DNA of 64,000 nucleotides. Origin: Gymnorhina tibicen. Taxonomy: Eukaryota; Chordata; Aves; Passeriformes; Artamidae. The notes under the pieces were generated by a model. That model saw only the letters and a program-made list of their open reading frames with translations, was not told the origin of the DNA and did not search any database. The position numbers and the translations under genes were made by a program. The number at the start of each line of letters is the position of its first letter. Position 1 is the first letter of the stretch. Shown here one piece after another: positions 51,291 to 62,449 of the stretch. The stretch covers positions 1,322,690-1,386,689 of the forward strand of contig VXAZ01000995.1 of NCBI GenBank assembly GCA_013399875.1, read 5' to 3'.

Positions 51291-52371
51291 AAATAAAAAT
51301 AACAGCCCTCCCTCTCCAGCTCATCTGCTCACGCACGCACACATAGGCAGGCACGTATCTCAAATCCGCTTGCAGAACAGTAATAATAAAAATAAGGAAA
51401 ATATTTTCATAGTGCAATTCAACCAATATTCTCAACACTTGTCACTAAAACGTTGCTATTCCTGGCTGTGTGGCTTCCGTTACTTAGAAGAACAGACATG
51501 GCTGGCACAGCTGCCAACCTACAGATGTCTCTGAATAAAACCTTCCTTGTGTATCAATAATTTTTGCCTGCAACAAACTATACCTCTAATCACATTTAGA
51601 AGCCACACACCTTCAATATGGGCCACTACCCAAATTATCTGCAAATTTACCTTGATGCCCCATCTCTGGTGACCACAGAATTTGAACCTTGAATGTAAAA
51701 TGATTTAAAACTGGATTTACATTTAAAGGAATGAAGGAAAAGACTTTGCTGTGGAGCAGTTTTTCCAGCCATGTAGGCTCTTGATGTGCAGACAGGGAAA
51801 GCAGAAGCAGTCCCTGGAGCACCTCTTCAGCATCCAAGCTCTCCCTTCTGAGTAATTGTGTGAAGGATCCTTAATTCAACATGTATGTACAACCACCAGT
51901 GAAATGAGTTGCATGGTCTCAACAAAATCTTCCCTCTGTTTGGCATAACTGGGGCTGCATGACAACCACTGCTGCTCATCAGGGAGAGTCAGGTCAGGCC
52001 TAGATTATACAGAGCTGTTATTAGAGGAACGTATGAAGCTTAAGTTGATAATTTTTTAATCATTTCATTAAACCTAAAACATATTTCACTGAAAAAAATA
52101 TGTATTTAGAAAAAGACATCCTTTTTCCTCCTCCAACCACCCAATCTGCATCCTTTAAATATTGTTCAACAATGCATGGAGCAGCCAGCACCTGGGGCCA
52201 GATCTCACCTGGTTTCACTGCTATGCATCAACATTTAAAGATACAGAACTACACTCTGTGTCTTGACACGACATATGCCACAACTTCCCTGTCCTAATTT
52301 GAACACAAAGGACAGTATCCTTCACAGTGAAGGCAGAAATGATTACATTTTCTAGCTTTCTTTTGTTTTTA

Positions 52372-52441
52372 TAGATATACTTATATATAAATGTATGTGT
52401 GCATGTATGCATATGTGTGTGTTTATACATGTATAAATATA
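52372..52441. repeat. Degenerate (TA/TG)n tract
   Basis: Alternating TATA, TATG and TGTG words over about 70 bases. It is a decayed microsatellite without other features. Confidence 0.7.
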
Positions 52442-54112
52442 TGATTTGGTCTCTGTTAGGCTGGCTATGAGGACAGCATTAAGCACAAAGGAGAAGGGAG
52501 GCTCAGTACAGGGCAGAGGTCCATCCTTCCTTAGCTATTTAAACTAGACCTTTAAACACGTGACCTTACCATGGGAGAAGTATACACAACTGTTTCACCC
52601 CACTGGAAGTTTTGTCTGAATGGTAAGCACAGCCCAAATTAATTAGTAAATTAGGGCAACTTTAAGATTTGTTTAAAGTGAGGTCTCTCACTCTGAGAAT
52701 GACTAGTTAAATTTTAAAAAAAAGAAAGAAATGAATGTTTAATATCCCAGTGCAAAGCCCACCAAAGTCAGTATGAATCTTTCCAGTGGCTTCAATGGGC
52801 TCCGGAAGCAGGTCTTCTTCCACATTGGGATTTGTTAGTCTCAAGACACTCTCTTCAATGTAGGGATAAATCTGGTTGTGGTGGTGTAATTAAAAGAAGA
52901 TAACTGATTTCACAGCAGCTACAAGCCTAAAGAACTCAGCTGTAAATATTTTAGAGGAATAAATGGAGACATAAATAGTAAAGTATCTTTTGTATCTTTA
53001 GTTAAAAGGAAAAACAGTTGAAATATAAGAAATACATAAACTAAAGTTAATCCTTGACAATTCTGTTGCTTTTTCTTCTGCTGATATTATGTTGGTTTTT
53101 GGAAATAACAAAAGGACAATAGCAGTACTCCCTAGGTCTATCCTATTTCTTTAGCTCACTTTAGATAAACTGCCTGCATTCTTAAACTCCATTATTAAGA
53201 ATTCTTTTGTTGAGACTAGCAAAACAATTTTTAATAACATATTTGTTCTTGACAATACACAAATTTGTGGAATCCCATTCAATTTCCATCATTATGGAAA
53301 TTTTTGAATGCTAGAATGTTTGCAGACACATCTACAATAAAGGGTTCCTACAGGACTCAGAAGTCCTGCAAAGGCAAATCCAGTCTGAGTGAACAAAGAA
53401 GCAAAATGAACAGAAGCTTTAACAGCCTAAATGGGGAAGGGGCACAAGGGGGGTGAAGGGAAGGAGAAGGTATAAAATACTCAGATGAAAAATAAAACCC
53501 ATTAGTTACAGAGGTAGGGATCTTGAGGGTTGCTCTAGATAAAGCAGTTAAATTGCAATCCATGACTATGAAGTTGCAAAAGATGAACTCCAATCATACT
53601 TCCTGAAGTGCAAAGATAAAAATACCACTTTTGCTCCTTAAATAGGTGGTGTTTTATGTCACTATAACACTGCAGAAAAATAATGGCGATGTTGGAGAAA
53701 AAGAAGATTTTAAAAACTTCCTATTTTGTTTCTATACAATCCAGATTGATCACCTAAGAGAAGCATAATTAAACAATGCTAAGAATCCCAGCCCCTTGGA
53801 GAATATGCTGCTGAAAAATATTTTTAGAACAATCACTGTAGTAATTCTTCTTAGTTGTAGAAACACTCCAAATCAGAAAGTCAATTTTTCCTCTATTTGC
53901 AGAAGTGTGCTGGTTTTCACTGGAAAGGCGCCTGTGTTTTGTTTGGCTGCTGTTCATATACTGCCTTGGCAGGATTTCCTTGGATTGCTTACAGTGAACA
54001 TTGCTCTTGCATACAGTAGCACTCCCATTTTAACCGTCCCAGCCACACGTTTTCTAATAACACACGGAGAGCTGCAAAATCCCTATAAGCACAGCTCTTT
54101 AAAGCAGCAACA

Positions 54113-54150
54113 GAAGGGGGTGGGGGCGGAGGACCGGAGAGGGGGAGGCT
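54113..54150. other. G-rich patch
   Basis: A short block with three runs of five Gs (within AAGGGGGTGGGGGCGGAGG and AGAGGGGGAGG), unlike the surrounding AT-rich intron. It could form a two-tetrad quadruplex or bind SP/KLF factors. No coding sense was found. Confidence 0.4.
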
Positions 54151-55431
54151 CTGCCTGTTCAAAATCCAGTGCTGCAAACAGAGGATAGTCCTTTTGAAAA
54201 CAACCAATGTGAATTGTGTTTAAGGAACAGTTTTCCAGGGAAAGAAAAAAAAACGTCTCCGAGAAGGGGGCCTGATTCAGCTGATTCACCGAATCTGATC
54301 TGCACAGGCTGGGCTCCGAGCATCACTGAATTGGATCCTAAGTACTGTTTACATGCTTTCTTTTTTCTTTTTTTTTTTTTAATTTTTCCTGCCCTTTGGA
54401 GGGGTGTGCAGATAACTTAATAATTCGCGGGATTACCTTGCATGTTTGAGGCCCTGCATCTGAGCTTGTGTTCCTTGTGTGTCCAAATTTTTTGCCTCAT
54501 CATGGAGAGGCTGGGGTGCATGGAAAACACAGGGCTCCCCTGTGAAAACCAAGCGGGCAGGAGAGATGAAAAAGGAGGACATCTATCTCGCTGAAATAGT
54601 AGCAGGAAACAAATGCAGCATTTCTACCTACGGCTGAGAAAGAGAGAAAGCCAATAACAAAACCGTTATTCAGCTCCGTGCCCTTTACAAATAGGACTGA
54701 CTTGTTAGTGGACAGCTGCAGCTCAGCCCCCCTCCACACCATTCCAACTTGCTGCCTTTGCCACCCTGCTTTTGGAGATCAACAGCAATTTGCATCTCCA
54801 TGCATCTCATTTCTCGTTAAGTAAGTTGATTAATTTGGGTGAGGGAAGTTGTCATTCAAAAAACCAGAAATTTCCACTTGCATAATTTCTGCCTTTCAAA
54901 ATTGGCTGACCTCCTCCCCATCGATCCAGCCCCCACTTCACACTTCTCCTTCTCTGGGTCCCTTTCTCCCCCGTTCCCGCTCCCTCCCTCCCTCTTTCCC
55001 TCTTTCTCCCTGTTGTTTACAAAGGTTTCATTATGTTTTCAACTAATCAGAAAGGCCTACTAATACACAATTAACATGTGCCTATAAAAAATAGCTTCCA
55101 GAAGAAGGAAAAGTAATTAAGTAGAGAATGCTTTTCAGTAAGTGCTTGCTTTAACCCATCATCAGAGAACAGAGTGTAGGTTAGTCCACAATGGATGGAA
55201 CAGATGCCAAGGCCGAAATGTTAAAAGCAAATAAAAAAGGACATTATTTTCTTTGGGAATAATAACTATTAACACCACAAAAACGTACATCACATTGCAG
55301 TTGTTTATATCTGACCTCCTCCTCTTTCCTCCACTTTTCTGAAGGGCCTTTTCTGCCTATTTCATTAAAATAAATACAAAAATAATGGTATCATTTATTG
55401 CATTTTGCTTCCAAAGTGACAGGGAACCAAG

Positions 55432-56013
55432 TGTCTTGGTTTCAGCTGGGATAGAGTTAATTTTCTTCCTAGTACCTAGCACAGAGCTGTGTTTTGGATT
55501 TAGAATGAGAATAATGTGGATAACACATTGATGTTTTAGTTGTTGCTTACCCGAAGTCAAGGACTTTCCTTCTTCTCATGCTGCCCTGCCAGCGAGGGGG
55601 CTGGGTAGGCACAAGAAGCTGGGAGAGGAAACAGCCGGGACAGCTGACCCCAACTGACCAAAGGCATATTCCATGCCATATGCCCTCATGTTCAGTGTAT
55701 AAATTATGGGAAAAGTTGGCTGGGGGCTGCTGCTCGTCAGTAGTATGGGCATCGTTCTGTTCAATGTAAGCAGTGGGGGTTTTTTCGCATCATTTGTTTT
55801 TCTTCAGTTTTACTTCCCTCTGGTTTTGATATTTTCCTTTTGTTTACAGTTTTTCATTATTCTTTTATTTCATTTCAATTATTAGACTGTTCTTATCTCA
55901 ACCCACAAGTTTTCTTACTTTTACCCTCCCGATTCTCTCTCCCATCCCACTGGAGGGGAGTGAGCAAGCGGCTGTGTGGTGCTTAGCTGCCAACTGGGAT
56001 TAACTCAGTGACA
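55432..56013 (+). mobile_element. Avian endogenous retrovirus solo LTR with near-perfect 5-bp target duplication
   Basis: The element begins TGTCTTGGTTTCAGCTGGGA and ends AGTGACA, with TGTC/GACA terminal inverted bases. It is flanked by CCAAG (55427-55431) and CCGAG (56014-56018), one mismatch. A TATA box TATAAAT lies at 55698-55704. The family poly(A) signal position reads ATTAGA (55881-55886) instead of ATTAAA, followed by CTGTTCTTATCTCAACCCAC and the U5 part with a GAGTGAGCAAGCGGC block. The family is a common avian LTR type, recognised from memory. No internal genes are present. Orientation is opposite to BCL11B. Confidence 0.9.
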
Positions 56014-56279
56014 CCGAGTAATCACCATCACCATCAAAATAGCACAACTCTGTACTTTATTAAAAAGATTTTACTTCAAAATATTTAGGCCTGAATGTAC
56101 ACATAAACTAAGCACCCAGAAAAATCAGTAGGAATTCTGCCCAAGTAATGACAAGGGGTGTTGGACCCTTCTCAAGATGTGTTGTGTTATTACAACACAT
56201 AGGAACTACAGGAAACAGTTTTAAAGGATGTAGTGTTTGCAACACTTCAGTTATTAACTTTAGATCTGTTTGTTGACAC

Positions 56280-56325
56280 TGTCCTCAGGCTGAGAGCTGC
56301 CACACAGGTTGGAAGCCTGAGGACA
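56280..56325. repeat. 12-bp perfect inverted repeat (hairpin)
   Basis: TGTCCTCAGGCT at 56280-56291 is repeated as its exact reverse complement AGCCTGAGGACA at 56314-56325, with a 22-base spacer. The stem is GC-rich for the region. It would fold in the BCL11B pre-mRNA or in antisense RNA. It is too short for a typical microRNA precursor. Confidence 0.85.
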
Positions 56326-57489
56326 CTAGCAGATATATATGTGTGTGTATACTGGGGAGGGGGATTAAATGAAAGTGTTACCTGAATAGATTCAGCTTTT
56401 TTTTTTTTTAATTCAGGGATTGTCAAAATATGTCCAAGTGTTCCCTGTGTTCTTTATGCATTCAGTCAATCTCCATAGTAAAAATGGTTCCCTTTAGAAA
56501 TATATATATACCTCTTATGTCTGTCATTGGAGTGGAGTGTTTGGGATATTTTTTATCTCTGTTCCCCTCTATTATACAAGTTCTAAAGAAAACAAGACAC
56601 TTAGTTGTGTAATTTCAAAACTAAATTCTGCAGGGAGCTCAGTGTTTTCAGCAAGATATTAAACACCACTTTGGTCCCACTGAAATGAAGTGGGAGCTGA
56701 GAGGTGTTAGGAGGAATAGGTCCTCCAAAGTCGCAAAGGACTACACGCAATAACAGCTCCTTTTCCTTATATTGCTCCCCCCCACCCCATGAATTTATAT
56801 TCCAAACTATGTATCACATACAGAGTATTTTTTACTACCCAAAATCCCATTAGTTTCATTGGCACTTTAGGTAATAAGATTTGCATGGTAAAAATTCCAT
56901 TTCTATTAGATTGGGTCCATAGGACTCACCAGCCTGATATGATTGTCAGAGGAAAGGGAGGATGTGTGGGTTTGTTACAATATGAGGATTTGTCCACACA
57001 GAATTTGGCACCAGTTTAATCAAAAGGACTCCGTTTAACCAGTGCAAACCCCAGTGTAGCCTCTATTTCTGTCAGCTTAAAACTGGCTGTATCAGGAAAT
57101 TTCTCACTGTACATTTATATAGGTATGCTAAAACAGGTCAGCTAAACTGGAGTGGCAATCAGTTTAAACAATCGGTATCCTGGAGTATTCTGGATTATCT
57201 GTCGGGAAGACCCCTTTAGCTAAACTAGCGGAAGAAGGTGTTCAGGCCAGACCCAAACGATGCTTCACACAGAAGAGAGAAATGCTGGCCTCCTGCACTG
57301 AATCTCAAGGTCTCTTTCTGGACAGAGTGAAATCAGTGAGATCCTATCAGCCAGACACTGCTGCTCTTGTTCATATTAGAACCTAAACCCTCTGGGTCAT
57401 GCCCACAGGCAGGACCCCATTTTCAATTATGGCCACCAGCTGAAGCTTAGGGAAAAAGCTTGTGAATCAAGGTAGAAAAAGGTTCACAA

Positions 57490-57745
57490 CTGACCCTGTC
57501 CAGACCTCCCAGCTCCTAGCAATCAATGATTTAGAGTCTTTCACTGCCAGGACTTGATCCAGACCAGATTAGCATTTTTATAAACCACCCACCAAATCTT
57601 CCTGATTTTGCCTAGTCCTTTTCTGAACCTTTTTGTTATTTTTAGCCCCTAAGGCATCCTGCAGCAATGAGTTCCACACCTCTATTTGTTGTGCACAAAA
57701 AACTACATCAGTTTTAGGTCTGCTGCCTGATTCATGGGGTATTTA
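57490..57745 (-). mobile_element. Ancient CR1 LINE relic, reverse-oriented (part 1)
   Basis: Plus-strand blocks CTCCCAGCTCCTAGCAATCA (57507), TTTTCTGAACCTTTTTG (57619), a CCTGCAGCAATGAGTTCCACA region (57658) and TTTTAGGTCTGCTGCCTGA (57711) follow the antisense of the same old CR1 type seen at 9.4 kb. The match breaks off near 57745. Confidence 0.72.
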
Positions 57746-58424
57746 ACAGGGACACTTGCACTGCCAAGTGCAACCTGAGTGGGTCAGAGCAGCAGACCAT
57801 CACAAGGTACTCTCTAGAGATATGGACAGAAAAATCACACTCTCTGCTTTGACACAATTCTTACTTTAATCAAATCCTTACTGATCCCATAGGAGACTAA
57901 ATTGTAACTAACAGCAAATGGAAAATTTCAGGATTGGGCACAATAGGCAGCTCCTCAGATATGGCAGCTCCTTTCCAAACCATCCTTCCCTTAGTTTGTT
58001 TGTTCTTGATTTCTGGTTGATCAAAAAGTTTCTTGCCCTGTTCCTAGCCTTGATGAGGCTTAAACAAAGAAGACATATTCATCAAATGCTAGGAGATGAG
58101 TTTCTAAATACTTTGCTGAAACCTGGCAGTTTTCCACCTCTTAAGAACACTCTATGACCTGAAAATCAGTTGTGGTCTGGAGTTTTTTTCTAATGTTCAT
58201 TTCACACATAGTTCAGTTACCTATTACTCATGGCTGTAGCTCTCATTCTGAAAATGCACCTGTGTAGCATCAGGCTGATACTGAAGTCTCTTTGGCTTCA
58301 CAGACTTTGAAGCCTCACTCCAAACCTTCTGGAAATGGAGCCTGGAAGGGCTGTCACACTACTGAATCATCCCCAATGTTCCTTGACACTTCAATCAAAA
58401 TTCCTCTACCTGCTCCTTATTTAA

Positions 58425-58560
58425 CTTGCTCATATATTTTTAGTTCTTTTCATCTTTCCTTTTGAAAAAATCCTGTCAACATTTTAATCACTTTTGTTGT
58501 TCTTCTCTGAATTACCTTCAATTTGACAACACCCTCCTATTAGCAAGGTGCACAAAATCA
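58425..58560 (-). mobile_element. Ancient CR1 LINE relic, reverse-oriented (part 2)
   Basis: The block TTTAATCACTTTTGTTGTTC followed by TTCTCTGAATTACCTTCAAT (58483-58522) corresponds to the next portion of the same old CR1, downstream of part 1 in the family order. The two parts are probably one insertion, split or eroded by about 680 bases of unrelated-looking sequence. Confidence 0.6.
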
Positions 58561-61500
58561 TAGGTAGTCTTGGGTCTTTGTTCTGCGGAAAAAATAGTTT
58601 CCCATTTAGTCTTTCTGTGGATCACATTCTGACTCCAAGAACACCCTGGGATGGTGAAACTAAGGACTGAATTTGGTCCACGTACATAACTGAGAAGATT
58701 ATTTTCCACAGTTCGGTGTCAATGTCCCTAGATGAAGAGCCTTCCGTCCTCTACCCCTGACACCAGAAGACACAGCTGGGTGACACAGGGGTTGATTGAG
58801 AGCCTTCAGTCTGGACTATTTTGCCTTTATCACTCAGGCAGATGTTTAACTCTACACAGAAGGTATTTTCTAACCAAAACCTCATGGCACACCAGATTTA
58901 CAAAAAAAATGCCGTTGAGGGATATGGGATGCAAAGCAGGAAGAAGGGCCCTGGACATGCACAAAGCAGACAACAGTCAGGCTGACTTATAGCCAGAATT
59001 TGGTTGGAGACTCCAGATAATCATCCAGGAGTGTCTGACAGGGGACAGATAGTGAGGCTAGCAAGGAATTGTTTGGGGATCCCACTGGGGTAGAAGAAGA
59101 AGTAATGAGATTTAATTGGGCTACTGACGTTGTAGGCTGATTATCAGGAAAACATTTCCTAACTCTGAGGCTGGCAAATCCCTGCAAGAAGCCCCAAGAC
59201 AGCGACATCTCAGACGAGGAGGAGCACTTCAGAGTACACAATGATAATGTCCTGTTACCAAAGTCAGGCAGCATTATGAAACAGGCACTTTCTGCTTTCT
59301 AAATTTACAGTTGTGATTCACAAAAACGAATCGGGTTAATCCAAGCACCCCATTTAGAAACACCGGACTCAGCATGAGTTGCACACACGCCCTCCAACCT
59401 CAACAGAGGCTGTGCCGTATGGGAGCCTCAGTGTGCTCTAGAAATGAGTGTTATCAATATCAGTCACTGAGAGATCAGGTCAAAACTGTTAATATCTCAT
59501 CAGTCACGCGAAATACATCTCCTTTCCAACACACACCTACAGATTTATTATTAGGGTACTTCTACTCTTTTGTATTTTTAAATCAAGCTGATTCACATAC
59601 TGTAACATTCATTACATAATTAAAAATACGTGATGGTAAAAGGTTTTTTCTAACTCATTAGGAAAAACATATGATATATATTTATAAATTACGTATTATC
59701 ATCTTTTTAGACCTAATGATGTGTGCTGTCTCAGGCAAGATGACCTGTTACTCAGACTAATTGATGCCATTTCATATCTACAAGCACAAGGTATTTTTAT
59801 CTAAGCTTGGTCAATTGGCTCTATCCATAAAAAATGTACTTTGGGTTTTCCTGGGAAGGGGGATGGGAGGGAAACAAGACTGAACATTTGAGTCAATATT
59901 TATCCCTTTGTCAAGATGGATGAGGAATGGATATATCTGGTGTATGTGCTTTGTCTGCTGAACCTGGCAACATGGGCTCTGCTCAGAGGACCTATCTAAG
60001 TCAACAAATACTCTCCCAATTAACTAACGGAATTCTAGGTATGAGGTAAACAAAGAAGTCCTGACTGCTGCAGTGAATAACATGAACTTTCATGAAGACA
60101 AAATCAACTCCTCCAAGAGGTGAGATAAGCACCCAAGGTAATTGAAGTGTTGGGAGTATAAAATTTTTTATTTAATAAAATAGATTTGGGGGTGTAAATC
60201 CAAAGATGCCTGTTTCTAAAGCCACTTTTTTCACCTAAGAAGATCCCCTACATATAGTAGCCTTCAATTCTTCCAAAACCCAATGCACACACAGTTGTTC
60301 TCAACTGCACTGTTATGTTTAAAAAAAAGAAATTGCAGTAATGCGTAATCTTTGCCTTACTGAAGACTAAAATGGGACAGAGGCATGAAAGCATCCCTAA
60401 TTCTCTAGCCCTCAAAGCATGGAAAGGGACTTGCATCTTTTTATTCTTCAAATCAAAGAGGACCTAAATCAAAGTGGTCAGTCCTGCTTCAGCCCATGGA
60501 TCTGACCTTCCTCAGAGACAGGGAGCACTTTGTCACATCCCCTGCACAGTGTGGGGTCCTCTGACAACACAAAGCAACAACCAGCAAAGGCTGGAGCCAT
60601 ATTCCAGACAGCTCTTCACTGCCAGCTTTCCCTCTCTTGGGTACACCAATGTGTTTGTGCTGGGTTTTGGAGCTGGAGACAGACCAAGTTCCTCTGCGCA
60701 CCTTGGCCATGTGCTGAGGAGTCTGTGGCTGTGGCATGCATAGTTCCAGCAGGACAGGGTAGGGCTGGGAAGCAGCATGAGGACTGCAAAAGATAACTGC
60801 CACAGAGGTACTGCCTGTGACAGTCACCAGGCTCTGATGAGGGAAGGCAAATGGTGGTGAGGGTGACATCTGAAAGCTGCCCAAAGAAAAACACTGTGGA
60901 GTTCCACTGAAGATACAGGGAATGAAAGATCTGCATTCTTCCCTTCAAATTTCACTATGTGAAACACACAGTCCATTCATATCTTTCCTATAAATTATCC
61001 ATCCCTCCTTTGCCAACTCCCCCTTTGTTTTACCTCCTATCATCAAGCTGTCTTATGGGAGCTTCTGTTTAATTTTTCCACCGCTGACTACTAGTCAGAA
61101 ACTAAGCAGACCAAATTTTTGCCCTATTGTAAATCTACCAGAGCCTTTTACCAGAGATAAATGTAGCCCTGCAGACACAATAGGATGCAACAGCATGGTA
61201 TATGGAAAGATCTGATTTTCATTACGAGATGGATAGACAGTGCAGTTATGTGGTGATCATTATATAATCCACACCTCTATAATGGACAAACAGGAGTCAA
61301 ACTTGTGTACTTCAGTAATAAAGGGTTTACAAATGGGCCTCTTCTATTCATGTAAATAGTCTTCCCTATTTTATTAAGACCCATCTACTGTATGGTGCAC
61401 TGAGCTAACAAGCAATCTTCAGTTGCCACCTCGCGTGTCTGCATCGCATAGTACAATTCCTCCTAGATAAATATCTCGGGAGAAGCAGGAAAACAATTAA

Positions 61501-62306
61501 AACTGGAAGGTAATAAATGATGAAGAAGCCTATGAACAGCATGCTGGCCCTCTTCCCAGTCTTCATTCATGCATCAAAAAATCCCATAGCTCTGAGTCTT
61601 TGAGAGGGCAGCTGGGCAGTAGGGATGTCCACAGTAATATAAATGGGAATTAGATATGATCGAATGTGCTCATTGCATTTTCAACAGCACATGTAATATT
61701 CTCCCCACTTCCCTCCAGTTCCCCCACCTCTCACCCTGCTACCAGAATAGATGACTAATGATCCTGTAACCAAGCAACAGGGCAATTGAAGAGTTTCAAA
61801 GTTCCAGTACATGATAATTTAGCTATGATCATTTGGGTGATCGGGCTCTGACTGGAGACACCATCCCTGAGTTAAATACCTCTGCTCTCTCCAAATAGTT
61901 TTACTCTGGCAAGGGTTTGCAAGGATTGGCGGAGGTAGAGTTTTGTCCTCAGAGCTTGGCAGCTCCTCTGTTCATTACTTCTGCTGCTCCCTGACACATG
62001 CAAGCAGATGACGACCACAGAGGAAATGAAGATGCATCTACTTGACAGTCACCTGCACAGCAGCAAAGGAGGCAGCCCAGTTAATACAGCCATTGTGATA
62101 CTCCATCAGTGATACCCCAATGAGATTTCATCCCCAGCGAGCAAGTGCTCATACAGAGTACATCAGTAGGTACACTTAATGCAGTTTAATCCACTGTTAT
62201 TGGTTTGGGGTTTTTTTTTGCATAACACAAGAACATTATTTATAAGAATCAAATCACTGAAAACATTTTAAAATACCTAAATCTTTTTCATGGGTCTATT
62301 CTAACT

Positions 62307-62449
62307 GCAGTAGCCCTTTCCACTGGGGAATGTATTGTGAGATAATTGATTTTGATGCCACCACGTGTGCCCTTGCTTTAGACTCAGGACACATAACTCA
62401 CGTGGGTCAATTATCTCATAGTACAATCCCCAGTGGCAAAGTCTATTGC
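62307..62449. repeat. 143-bp imperfect palindrome with E-box arms
   Basis: Arm 62307-62349 and the reverse complement of 62407-62449 agree at 36 of 43 positions. They include a run of 12 identical bases, TGAGATAATTGA, and the shared word CCACTGGGGA. After a 10-base bulge on the left side (62350-62359), an inner pair ACCACGTG (62360-62367) / CACGTGGG (62399-62406) continues the stem, leaving a loop of about 31 bases. Three of the seven arm mismatches are transitions (A/G or C/T) that permit G-U pairs in RNA. Each arm carries a CACGTG E-box and a TAATTGA homeodomain word. This could be an old palindromic MITE-like element, or a hairpin repeat of the kind known as conserved low-copy vertebrate repeats. 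I recognise no named family. Confidence 0.85.

Noticed and set aside
51625..51850. CR1-like words (TTGATGCCCCATCTCTGG, GGAGCACCTCTTC)
   Set aside because: The words are short, in inconsistent order and orientation, and the sequence between them does not match.
60489..60948. Overlapping minus-strand frames (131 and 110 codons) considered as the alternative Pro/Ser-rich BCL11B exon
   Set aside because: There is only vague compositional similarity to the mammalian exon as I recall it. No matching end sequence followed by a donor site at the right phase was found.
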